From a virus, in the IMG/VR virus record IMGVR_UViG_3300027797_000129, positions 1-24,965 of that record: a stretch of 24,965 bases of DNA. One strand, 5' to 3'. The notes under the pieces are model-generated. The model was not told where the DNA came from. It was given only the letters and a program-made list of their open reading frames with translations, and ran no database searches. Made by a program: the position numbers and the translations under genes. Positions 18,901-24,965 of the stretch are shown here, piece after piece; positions within the stretch are counted from its first letter, which is position 1, and every line of letters begins with the position of its first letter.

Positions 18901-21900
18901 GGTCAGTACTTTCTTGCTAGGATACGGGCAGTATCTAGAAAAACAAGGTTTGATTTTTGACGACGTGACCAACAACTACATTCTAAGTTGGAATCAAATG
19001 GTCACCGAATTCTTGTATTGGAGCCAACAAGGTTGGGACGACAATGCCTTGATCAATCTCAACCCACTGGCATTTAGATTACAGGTAACTCGTCCACAAG
19101 CAGTGGTTGACAGCGTGGTGGCACAAACCAGTGAAAATATTATTTTAGATCAAAATCGTCAAGAATTGGCCACTCGCAATCTTGTGATCACACGCATTGA
19201 CAATACTTTTACAGTAGAACCTGCCACAGATCAAACACTGAGTCAAATTGATTTGAAATACACCTCTTACGAACACATGATAGTGTTGAACAACGCCAGT
19301 GTGTTTGGTGACTTGATCTATCAACCCATAACTGGCGCACGTCAAAGCAGATTGACACTAATTGCTGCCACCACCACTGAGTGGAATGGTTCAGTTGACG
19401 CCCAGGGATTTATTCTCAATCAAGACAATGTGCAAGATTGGTCTCCATATCAAACTTATACCAAAGGTCAAATTGTAAAATACAAAGGCGCTTATTGGTC
19501 AGCGGCCTACATTGTACAACCCACAGAAATATTCAATGCCAACGACTGGTTGGCCAGTGATTACACACAAATTGAACTGGGACTGTTGCCCAATCTGGCC
19601 AACAAAGCCAATCAACTGCAAAACAGTTACAACATCAACACAGCCAATTTGGAAAGCGACAACGATTTGTTGAGCTACGGCCTGATTGGCTTCCGTCCAC
19701 GTCAGTATATGGCATCATTGAACCTTGACGATGTCACACAACTCAATGTATACAGACAGTTCTTGGGATCAAAAGGTACCATACTCAGTGCTGAATTATT
19801 CTCTCAAGCCAATCTTGGCAAGGAATCAGCAGACTACAACATCTATGAAAACTGGGCGGTGCAACGTGCAGTATATGGTGCTAACGCCAACCGCAGTTTC
19901 TTCCAGTTACGATTGAATCGTGCATTGCTGGATTCCAACCCCAGTCTTGTGCAAGTGGTCTTCCCACAACAGGTCAGCGAGGCAGATCAGGCCATATTGG
20001 TGTCAGACATCTGGAGAGAAAGTTACAATATAACATCTCCTGAAATATTGCCAGTTACTACTGCTTTGCCCACAGATTCTGCGTTGCCCACAGCAGGGTA
20101 CGTGAATTTAGATGATGTTGATATCACCGTATTTGATATCAATGATACTTTTAGTCTAGAAGCTAACCTTGACGCCATTGGTGTTGGTACCAATATCTGG
20201 GTGGCCAAAATTAATTCGTTTGATTGGGCCATTTATCGAGCACAGGCAGTGCCGGGTATTATTGCTCACGTGTGTGACAACTTGGATGGCACCAGTCTGG
20301 TAATATTCTCTGAACAACACGGACTTACGGTCCGTGACAAACTGATAATTAGATTCTTTGACGCTGAAGTAAACGGAGTTTACACTGTGTTGACACGACC
20401 TAGTCTTGACAAGGTTACCATTGCATTCAGCTTTACTGGTGACCGAACAGTGGTCAACGGAGTCGGCATTGGATTTACGTTGGAAACACAACGTGTGTCA
20501 CAGGCCAGTGACGTGTTGAATTTGCCTTATGCCAACACCATTCAACCAGGTGCCAAAGTTTGGGTAGACAACAATGGCGCTGACCTGTGGACAGTGTTGC
20601 AAAAACAAGAAGTATTCTCCGGCATTTCTGAACTGGCACCTGTAGAAGTAGACGAAGGCGAACAATACGGCAGCGCCATTGCACAGGCACAAAACCGTAC
20701 TGCTGCCTTGGTTGGCAGCCCAAGATATCGTTTCCCAGCAGGCGCCACTCAATGGAGCATTGCAAACACCTACGCAACCAATGACATTGTGTTTGTGCTG
20801 GATCCTGTACAAACTGAATTTTTCCAGGCTGTGCAATCAGTGCCCGCCAGTCCTCCAGTGCCAATTACCAATACCGCATATTGGACTCCGTATTCATTGA
20901 GCAGTTTGCCGCGTCAGGGTGGCGTGTATGTATATGTGAAGAGTGACAGCAATGTGTACTCACCAATTTCAGCTCTGGCACCATTGGATGCTGTGTTGAC
21001 CTTGGACCGAGTTGATGTCAGCGGCGGTGCATTCAACGGACAAACTGCTGCTCGCGGCTACGGCACCAGTGTGGACTTTGGCAATCAGACCTGGGCAGCC
21101 GCTGGCGCACCAAATAGCTTGGGATCCACTGGTCTAGTGGACAATGGTTATGCCACAGTGATCTTTCGTGATCCACAGTTGGGAAGACCTGGACTAATTC
21201 CCTACGGTCAATGGCAGTTGTTGACCAGCCCGGTCTCTCGCACTGCCGCAGAAGAATTTGGGTACAGCGTGTCAGTCAGCCTGGATGAACGTTGGATGTA
21301 CATTGGTGCACCTGGAGTGAACTCTGTGTATGCTTATGGTCGAGTGGACTGGGAAAGACAAAGAGTGCAGGCACTGGGTGATGGCGTTACTACCACATAC
21401 GCCATTGGTAACATTATTCAAATTGATGCCAACACTCAATTGACTGTGAGTGTGGCCGGTGAAGAACAGTTCCTTGGCACAGATTACACAGTGATTGGCT
21501 CGTTGACCGCAGTTCAATTTACCACAGCACCTGCGGATGGTGATGCTGTTGAAATTTTAAGAACCAGTCGCAAGTTACTGGATTATCAAACATATTTCAA
21601 TGTGGCAACAACTTGTGCCACAGGTTCAGGTGCAACATTTGATGTCACTCGTGTTAGAGGAACTGTCACAGTGTATCTTAGCGGCGGTGGCTCAGGATAT
21701 GTTGATGGCACACCCAGTGCAAACAGCATCACTATTCCTGCTGCAAATTTTGGCGGCGGCACTAGTCCTGCAAATGACATCACTGTCACCGTGACAGTAT
21801 CAGGGGGAGTGGTCACAGGTATTTCTGGCACACCAACATACACACCACCCGCATTGGCCACAGTGTTTTCGTTGAATGAATATTTGTACACTGCCAACAA

Positions 21901-24900
21901 CATCAACAGTTTCTCAATACTGGTCAATGATGTATTACAACGTCCCAATATTGATTACACATTTAGTACCGTCACACAAGATTTGACATTTGTCAACAGT
22001 CCAGCAACTGGCTCGGCTATTCTTGTGAGAGCTGAAGGGTATTTTGCATATTCAGGTACCATCACCAATCCAGCCAGCACGGCCGGCAATAGATTTGGAC
22101 ACAGTGTCAGCACCAGCACTGATGGACGTCAGGTATTGATCAGTGCTCCGTATACCACAGTTGACACCAATGCCGAAGCAGGCACAGTGTATGTGTACGA
22201 TCGTGATGTGCAACGATTCATATACGGAACAGATGGGTCAACTGTGACATTCACTGTGTTGGGCACAGTGTCGGCACCGGTGAGTGTACTGGTCAATAAT
22301 ATGTTTTTCACCAACGAATTGGATGCAGCACCTGGTGCAACCAACACATTCTCTGTGAGCGGCAATACTGTTACTATCAACGGTGATTTGTACATTGGTG
22401 ACATAATTGAAATTGAAACCAATGCGTTCAACTTGGTACAAACAATAAATCAAAACACAGTCGAAGAGTTTTCAAATTATGGATATGCCACTGACCTGTG
22501 CCAGTATAATTGCAGCCTGTATGTGGGTGCGCCCAACAGCAGTGTGCAAAATTTCAAAGGTGGTGTGGTAGAACGCCAAATAAATCAAAGTCGTGCATTT
22601 GGTATTATCACTGCTCTCAATGCCAATCCTACCTTGACCAGCGGCAATACCATACGTGTGAACAATCAAGATGTTGTTGTGCCATCTGCATGGAACAGCG
22701 CATCAACTTATTCCACAAATACCATTGTTTACAATTACAGTTCTGCCACAACAGTGACAACAATTTATGTGAGTTTGCAAAACGTGTCACTTGGCATTGC
22801 ATTGACCAACACATCTTATTGGAACACTGCCACAACTACCATGGTCACCGCCAGTGGCCAAATACGTGCGCTGGCAGCACAAATCAATACGGATGTGCCC
22901 AATGTTAATGCCACAGTTGACGCCACTGGAAAGTTGACCTTGGCAGTTAAAAATTCAGCGGCAGCACCGGTGGGAAACAAACTGCAAGTGGCACCAGGAT
23001 CAGTCGGAACTGCATTTGATGATATTGGTTTTGACACATTTGTGTTTACACAAACCATTCAGAGTCCGTATCCTGTGGACTTTGCTGGCTTTGGCACCAG
23101 CTTGAACATTGATGACACAGCCGTGAACCTGGTGGTGGGTTCACCACGAGGCACGTTGTACCTAATCACAGTGTTTGATGTTACTATCAACACTGATGGC
23201 AACACAGTAGAAACTGACTTTGATGAAGGTGCTACTGATTTCTTTGATCAAACCATACAAAGTGGTGCAGTATACACTTACGATTTGTTGTCAAGTTCAA
23301 ATTCTTCTGTGGCCAATCCTGACAAATTTGTGTTCGGCCAACAAATCAGCAGTCCAGCCATAGCATCATATGATCGATATGGAACTGCTGTGAACTACAA
23401 TGATGGTGTGCTGTTCACCGGAGCACCAGGCAACGAATTTGGAGACAGTACACTCAGCGGCAACTATGGCAGAGTATTTGTCAGTGTCAATCCCGACAGA
23501 GTACCTGCATGGACTGCACTGAGAGTTCAACAACCTGTGGTTGATATTAGACTGTTGAATTCAGTGTACAGTTATGATCGTATCACTTCTGCGGTGACAC
23601 AATATTATGATTTCTTCAATCCATTGCAAGGCAAGATACTAGGAGCTGCACGTCAGAACTTAGACTACATTGGTGCAATTGATCCAGCCAGCTACAATGT
23701 GGGTCCTGTAAATATTCGCGGCACAACTTGGGGTGCAGGCTATGTGGGCCAAACCTGGTGGAATACCAGCACAGTGAGATTTATTGATCCCAGCCAAGAT
23801 GACATTGTGTATGCAAGTCGTCGTTGGGGACAAGTGTTCCCAGGCAGCACAGTAGATGTGTATCAATGGGTTGTCAGTCCAACTCCACCTTCGGCTTATG
23901 TTGGTGAAGGCATACCATATGACACAGCCAGCTATGTAATAAACACTGTGTTAAGTCAAGTTGGCATCTTCAACACTGAATATTATTTCTGGGTGCGCGG
24001 AATAACCGCAACAGCCACACAGAAAGGCAAAACATTGCCTGTCAGCACTGTGGCCAATTACATTGAAAATCCCAGAGCAAGTGGTATAACTTATATTGCG
24101 CCAATCAATGCCAGTACCATTGCACTGTACAATGCGGCTGATTACATAGAAGCTGAAGACACTGTGATTAGCATTGAATTTGACAAAGAATTCAACAATG
24201 ATAACGTTCACGTTGAGTACGAATTAATTGCACAAGACAAAGCAGACGGCTGGCTTAGCAACAATTTATATCGCAAACTGCAAGACAGCTTTTGTGGTGT
24301 AGACACTGCTGGTAATCTTGTGCCAGACGTTAATCTTGGCCCAGCCGAGCGATATGGAGTGCAATTCCGTCCAAGACAAAGCATGTTTGTGGACAGATTT
24401 GCTGCATTGAAAAATTATCTGGTTCGTGCCAACACTGTTTTGGCTCAATTTACTATATCAGAAAACCGTACATTTGTGCTGTTGAACAGTCGCGAACCTG
24501 AACCCAGTGCCACAACAACTATTGGTGGTATTACAACTGTTAACTGGAACAAACGTGTGGCCAATTTGGAAATACTAGGGTTCCAACAAATTGATACAGT
24601 ACCATTGGGTTACAAATATTTGGTGGCAACAGACTCTAGAAATCGTGGACTGTGGACAATTTATCAAGTGATAGAAACCACTCAGGCCAGTGGCACTGTT
24701 AGAGAACTGCAACTAAATCGTGTGCAAAATTATGACACACGCCAGTACTGGAGTTATATCAACTGGTATCTACCTGGTTACAACAGTAGTGCCAAAATCA
24801 TTGCTGAAGTTCCTAATTTTGCCGCATTGTCCACACTGAACGTGACAGTTGGTAGCAGTGTAAAAGTCACAGCCAATGGGCAAGGAAAATTTGAAATTTA

Positions 24901-24965
24901 CCTACGCACTGTCACTGGTTGGGATCGCGTGGGCCTACAAGACGGTACCATAGAATTCTCAGCTG
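12965..24965 (+). CDS. Giant multidomain virion structural protein (3' end missing), in the gp7 position
   Basis: The frame is open for 4000 complete codons with no stop and continues past the window. The N terminus (MARIRSVDFLPQIFQTPVNK, then FLAATLDQM and KFKKTQGFIGR) resembles a segment seen in large T4-like wedge proteins. Landmarks in order: cupredoxin-like strand pair about 174-295; a GGT-PAND beta module about 529-593; conserved DLNPWTRSNRWFHID about 883-897; two fibre-like beta modules about 1173-1469; Trp-rich PFYWSDMLP and TPWEMLGLSIKPLWWD between about 1380 and 1650; DGGPVEASWWNSSAYPF from about 1754; a CBM-like module about 2160-2198; seven FG-GAP-like repeats about 2566-3509 with inserted modules; then RWGQVFPGSTVDVYQW and FRPRQSMFVDRF. 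It lies straight after gp6, where T4 has gp7 (about 1030 residues); a gp7-related role is inferred. It could instead be a peripheral fibre-like component. Confidence 0.9.
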   Translation, partial: MARIRSVDFLPQIFQTPVNKQFLAATLDQMVQEPKFKKTQGFIGRTVGPGVNPNDKYVVEPDKSRQDYQLEPGVISLEPDTDNIKNVITYPGINDAIGFQGGDQTRPDQLYNSEYYTWDPFVDYDSFVNFSQYFWVPTGPQTVEIFTGGIPATDNFDVTRENGVYTFSGVPGNNPTLDLVRGGSYTFRVAQNAKETVNYRVTNRGTSSYLIDQLPNPTLTLARGNTYVFNLTLNAPYPFWIKTAIVQGTGSAYNSGVTRNGSVTGLVTFTVPQDAPDTLYYVAENQTNLHGTFNIVNGTPGTGPGFWIQTNPGTAGVLPFTPNISSRDVVGVANNGEDLGVITFNVPQKTAQQFYDDLADVGPVDLLTTLDFDQINNQPLDEFIATYNGIDGITYLDARTLVFTNPIVDAESGGWLQTTFYDPLFQLGFAQPTGNRRLPINIVDITTDLSGITTLDFASELYPPLVGDLVRITGVTPSLYNGDFVVTASSGTSISVINTQATPVTNWPLPGGTITVYGNYNSVSVTSVTGTGTGALLNVNLFAGSNTYNTKTEIQVVSPGTGYTVGDILKITGNQLGGATPANDLTLVVASITDNGSVGSFDTTTFDQAITIPFEDRYQVWQINIVDRNGTDYISLAKISNVNTNEKFTVRYGRTYSSTSWYKLATGYFKQIPLLTAALDELYYQDGTDPEIFGRIRLLEQSESNTIFIDQVLGQSDYTSPNGVVFTNGLKVKFIGDIYPASYGSGTLAVTCTDTVGGSNYITCETTVGLYEGEEIIFSASTFGIVAGQTYYIKSISANGVQFSISSVRDGAAVVLTTGVYQVAATAFSLNEYYVAGVGTAIELLPVKNFVTPESYVEDANDSTIATEPNQLDYLTIDRASQDLNPWTRSNRWFHIDVLQATASYNNTVADLDNNYRAKRPIISFRPGVRLYNMGTEGKQPVDMIDFAETDALSNIEGSTGYSTDGYTLVDGSRIIFAADQDPNVRNNIYVVQFITPDTVPPLIAQPIIHLVLASDGEVLLDQSTVCLYGNTNPGKTFWYDGVEWTLAQQKTAIQQAPLFNVYDLNSISFGDRATYPSSTFVGSKLFSYAVGDTTILDPVLQFPLQYLNINNVGDIVFENNLYKDTFLYVEDNVSITTDISSGAAREYADRTIYKKLIGWQTAAATSQQYQQFKFTYTGQTLKLDVAVGTATVMPPLKIYVGSNFIKPEKYTYTLGTNSTTITLVDTYLPTDVIEVLALSDQTSATAFYQVPINLENNPLNGNSPSFTLGTIRTQYESICENLSTLVGPITGANNTRDLGNIVPYGLTILQQSSPLTLAGYFLRSEKFNIFASLQYNSNEYLKFKGQMLNAVTQQTIQESDTTSEVLDTVIADITLGRVEAQPFYWSDMLPAGQVYQATTYTVSNTTTDTFDTIQVYNYTSANYLGMNVYLNNVILTRDLDYVVATDGPRITILTDLVLGDVLLLQEYSATYGTFVPNTPTKMGLYPAFRPEIVSQKTTNGTQTVIVGHDGSITKTFGDIRDQVLLEFETRIFNNLKLDGNPVPIELADVIPGQFRTTGYSIDDINNILATDFLSYVAWNKLDYKTQNYQVNNEFSWNYSGSQSRLDNDLLPGAWRGIYRYYYDTQQPQLTPWEMLGLSIKPLWWDTLYGEGPYTQDNLVLWDDIAAGYIADPIDPRFVPQYARPASYTSTDPTDPTYSGPREGAWAISSYGQGPYPQLQPVVPTADEGALLSPFDAVVGTYNDQTFRKSWSIGDGGPVEASWWNSSAYPFAAMRLLALTRPAKFFALFADRDLYKYNTDFDQYLYNNRYRLNARDIEVYGNGVSKASYINWIVDYNRQSGVDSTVELTADLDFLDVRLCYRMASFSDKQYIKIYTEKSSPNSVNTTLLIPDESYDLVLYKNQPFDRASYSAVVIQKVVGGYAVFGYSTTQPFFNVEQSQFTGQLQTYNVAGITVQVPTFYTGTVTQVPYGYIFADETAVSTFLLGYGQYLEKQGLIFDDVTNNYILSWNQMVTEFLYWSQQGWDDNALINLNPLAFRLQVTRPQAVVDSVVAQTSENIILDQNRQELATRNLVITRIDNTFTVEPATDQTLSQIDLKYTSYEHMIVLNNASVFGDLIYQPITGARQSRLTLIAATTTEWNGSVDAQGFILNQDNVQDWSPYQTYTKGQIVKYKGAYWSAAYIVQPTEIFNANDWLASDYTQIELGLLPNLANKANQLQNSYNINTANLESDNDLLSYGLIGFRPRQYMASLNLDDVTQLNVYRQFLGSKGTILSAELFSQANLGKESADYNIYENWAVQRAVYGANANRSFFQLRLNRALLDSNPSLVQVVFPQQVSEADQAILVSDIWRESYNITSPEILPVTTALPTDSALPTAGYVNLDDVDITVFDINDTFSLEANLDAIGVGTNIWVAKINSFDWAIYRAQAVPGIIAHVCDNLDGTSLVIFSEQHGLTVRDKLIIRFFDAEVNGVYTVLTRPSLDKVTIAFSFTGDRTVVNGVGIGFTLETQRVSQASDVLNLPYANTIQPGAKVWVDNNGADLWTVLQKQEVFSGISELAPVEVDEGEQYGSAIAQAQNRTAALVGSPRYRFPAGATQWSIANTYATNDIVFVLDPVQTEFFQAVQSVPASPPVPITNTAYWTPYSLSSLPRQGGVYVYVKSDSNVYSPISALAPLDAVLTLDRVDVSGGAFNGQTAARGYGTSVDFGNQTWAAAGAPNSLGSTGLVDNGYATVIFRDPQLGRPGLIPYGQWQLLTSPVSRTAAEEFGYSVSVSLDERWMYIGAPGVNSVYAYGRVDWERQRVQALGDGVTTTYAIGNIIQIDANTQLTVSVAGEEQFLGTDYTVIGSLTAVQFTTAPADGDAVEILRTSRKLLDYQTYFNVATTCATGSGATFDVTRVRGTVTVYLSGGGSGYVDGTPSANSITIPAANFGGGTSPANDITVTVTVSGGVVTGISGTPTYTPPALATVFSLNEYLYTANNINSFSILVNDVLQRPNIDYTFSTVTQDLTFVNSPATGSAILVRAEGYFAYSGTITNPASTAGNRFGHSVSTSTDGRQVLISAPYTTVDTNAEAGTVYVYDRDVQRFIYGTDGSTVTFTVLGTVSAPVSVLVNNMFFTNELDAAPGATNTFSVSGNTVTINGDLYIGDIIEIETNAFNLVQTINQNTVEEFSNYGYATDLCQYNCSLYVGAPNSSVQNFKGGVVERQINQSRAFGIITALNANPTLTSGNTIRVNNQDVVVPSAWNSASTYSTNTIVYNYSSATTVTTIYVSLQNVSLGIALTNTSYWNTATTTMVTASGQIRALAAQINTDVPNVNATVDATGKLTLAVKNSAAAPVGNKLQVAPGSVGTAFDDIGFDTFVFTQTIQSPYPVDFAGFGTSLNIDDTAVNLVVGSPRGTLYLITVFDVTINTDGNTVETDFDEGATDFFDQTIQSGAVYTYDLLSSSNSSVANPDKFVFGQQISSPAIASYDRYGTAVNYNDGVLFTGAPGNEFGDSTLSGNYGRVFVSVNPDRVPAWTALRVQQPVVDIRLLNSVYSYDRITSAVTQYYDFFNPLQGKILGAARQNLDYIGAIDPASYNVGPVNIRGTTWGAGYVGQTWWNTSTVRFIDPSQDDIVYASRRWGQVFPGSTVDVYQWVVSPTPPSAYVGEGIPYDTASYVINTVLSQVGIFNTEYYFWVRGITATATQKGKTLPVSTVANYIENPRASGITYIAPINASTIALYNAADYIEAEDTVISIEFDKEFNNDNVHVEYELIAQDKADGWLSNNLYRKLQDSFCGVDTAGNLVPDVNLGPAERYGVQFRPRQSMFVDRFAALKNYLVRANTVLAQFTISENRTFVLLNSREPEPSATTTIGGITTVNWNKRVANLEILGFQQIDTVPLGYKYLVATDSRNRGLWTIYQVIETTQASGTVRELQLNRVQNYDTRQYWSYINWYLPGYNSSAKIIAEVPNFAALSTLNVTVGSSVKVTANGQGKFEIYLRTVTGWDRVGLQDGTIEFSA
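13484..13849 (+). other. Cupredoxin-like strand pair within the giant protein (residues about 174-295)
   Basis: NPTLDLVRGGSYTFRV (residue 174 on) and NPTLTLARGNTYVFNL (residue 216 on) are two copies of the same opening strand 42 residues apart. The second continues to PYPFWIKT, then TFTVPQDAPDTLYYV and HGTFNIVNG. The arrangement matches the cupredoxin-like modules of phage structural proteins, which usually end Y-x-C-x-x-H-x-x-M-x-G. Here the Cys is absent and only the His before Gly remains, so copper binding is unlikely. The first copy is truncated after the opening strands. Confidence 0.5.
14549..14743 (+). repeat. GGT-PAND beta module, copy 1 (residues about 529-593)
   Basis: The module reads T-G-T-G-T-G-A opening, then SPGTGYTVGDILKITGNQLG and GGATPANDLTLVV. 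The same order of elements returns at 21620-21823. Modules of this kind are common in tail fibres of aquatic T4-like phages. Confidence 0.55.
16481..17371 (+). repeat. Fibre-type beta modules A and B of the giant protein
   Basis: Module A (16481-16684) has LKIYVGSNFIKPEKYTYTLG followed by ITLVDTYLPTDVIEVLAL. Module B (17189-17371) has NVYLNNVILTRDLDYVVATD followed by RITILTDLVLGDVLLLQEYS. Both follow the pattern strand, V-x-V-x-(G/N)-x-x-x, DY-x-V turn, hydrophobic strand, G/T-D-x-(I/L)-x-(V/L). Three more copies appear near the propeller. Confidence 0.5.
19438..19555 (+). other. CBM5/12-like aromatic module 1 (residues about 2159-2197)
   Basis: The segment has W, then YTKGQIVKYKGAYWSA, and closes with DW: the W-x(n)-Y-x-x-G-x-x-V-x-Y-x-G-x-x-Y-x-A pattern of chitin-binding-type modules. 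Related segments recur at 20753-20884 and 22691-22822. Sugar binding is inferred only. Confidence 0.45.
20753..20884 (+). other. CBM5/12-like aromatic module 2, between blades 1 and 2
   Basis: The segment has W, then NTYATNDIVF, FFQAVQSVPASPPVP and closes with AYW (residues about 2597-2640). It matches the aromatic spacing of modules 1 and 3, including the Ala/Ser-rich proline turn before the final YW. Confidence 0.5.
21377..21568 (+). repeat. Fibre-type beta module C, between blades 3 and 4
   Basis: The segment has GDGVTTTYAIG, then LTVSVAGEEQFLGTDYTVIG and VQFTTAPADGDAVEILR. This is the most canonical copy of the G-D-G-x-T-T, V-x-V-x-G, D-Y-x-V, F-x-x-A-P-x-x-G-D pattern common in phage fibres. 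Confidence 0.65.
21620..21823 (+). repeat. GGT-PAND beta module, copy 2, between blades 3 and 4 (residues about 2886-2953)
   Basis: The segment has TGSGATFDVTRVRG, then SGGGSGYVDG, ITIPAANFGGGTSPANDITV and a closing V-x-G-I. It repeats the element order of the copy at 14549-14743, more than 2300 residues earlier in the same protein. Confidence 0.6.
21863..22420 (+). repeat. Fibre-type beta modules D and E, on either side of blade 4
   Basis: Module D (21863-22039) has SFSILVNDVLQRPNIDYTFS and LTFVNSPATGSAILVRAEG. Module E (22226-22420) has GTDGSTVTFTVLG, VSVLVNNMFF and GDLYIGDIIEIET; it lacks the DY turn. Blade 4 (about 22094-22207) lies between them. Confidence 0.55.
22691..22822 (+). other. 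CBM5/12-like aromatic module 3, between blades 5 and 6
   Basis: The segment has W, then STYSTNTIVYNYS, TIYVSLQNVSLG and closes with SYW (residues about 3243-3286). It follows the same aromatic spacing as module 2, with the F-x-Q-A strand replaced by I-Y-V-S. Confidence 0.45.

Larger units (their letters stand above)
20660..23491 (+). other. Seven FG-GAP-like repeats: probable integrin-type beta-propeller within the giant protein
   Basis: Seven segments share (F/Y)-G-x-(S/A/T)-(V/I/L), a short hairpin, then a hydrophobic strand into (V/I/A/T)-(G/S)-(A/S)-P. They start at about residues 2568 (QYGSAIAQ, LVGSP), 2699 (GYGTSVDF, AAGAP), 2765 (FGYSVSVS, YIGAP), 3044 (FGHSVSTS, LISAP), 3172 (YGYATDLC, YVGAP), 3376 (FGTSLNID, VVGSP) and 3472 (YGTAVNYN, FTGAP). 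Several continue into a V-Y-x-Y strand. Spacing varies from 66 to 279 residues because modules are inserted between blades. Seven is the number needed to close an alpha-integrin-type propeller. Confidence 0.65.

Overview
This window is a single, tightly packed, all-plus-strand block of late structural genes from a T4-like contractile-tailed phage (a myovirus). Almost every base is coding. It reads as the baseplate module: a tail-tube-cap-like protein, a short gp53-like wedge protein, a large two-domain hub-like protein, a gp5-like spike without lysozyme, an unrecognised 570-residue protein, gp25, an enlarged gp6, and then one giant open frame that runs off the right edge. The closest relatives I recall are structural proteins of T4-like marine and freshwater phages (cyanophage or pelagiphage type). 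That placement is from memory of families, not from a search. I see no bacterial gene, tRNA, CRISPR array, insertion sequence or integrase, and the host cannot be named from this window.

Layout: positions 1-32 hold the probable last codons of an upstream gene. 33-2216 is a 727-residue protein whose C-terminal third looks like a tail-tube-cap (gp48/gp54-type) domain behind about 450 residues of Ala/Gln/Pro-rich sequence. 2216-2518 is gp53-like. 2520-5831 is a 1103-residue hub-like protein with two folded regions joined by Pro/Ala-rich linkers. 5840-7342 is the spike, with an OB-fold-like start and a ten-octad beta-helix. 7339-9051 is unrecognised. 9067-9441 is gp25. 9489-12965 is gp6. From 12965 to the end, 4000 codons are open with no stop.

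The genes abut or overlap by 1 to 4 bases except before gp25 (15 bases) and gp6 (47 bases), so they are probably one late transcription unit. By analogy with T4, the tube cap, hub and spike form the central baseplate, and gp53, gp25 and gp6 form the wedge. The giant protein sits where T4 places gp7 and is probably wedge-attached or peripheral.

The most unusual content is in the giant protein. It carries seven spaced FG-GAP-like repeats, the number that would close an integrin-type seven-bladed propeller. Between these blades, and before them, are small modules resembling carbohydrate-binding (CBM5/12-like) and phage-fibre beta modules. Its first part holds a pair of cupredoxin-like strands that lack the metal-binding cysteine. 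These are my readings from motif spacing and need profile or structure searches to confirm.
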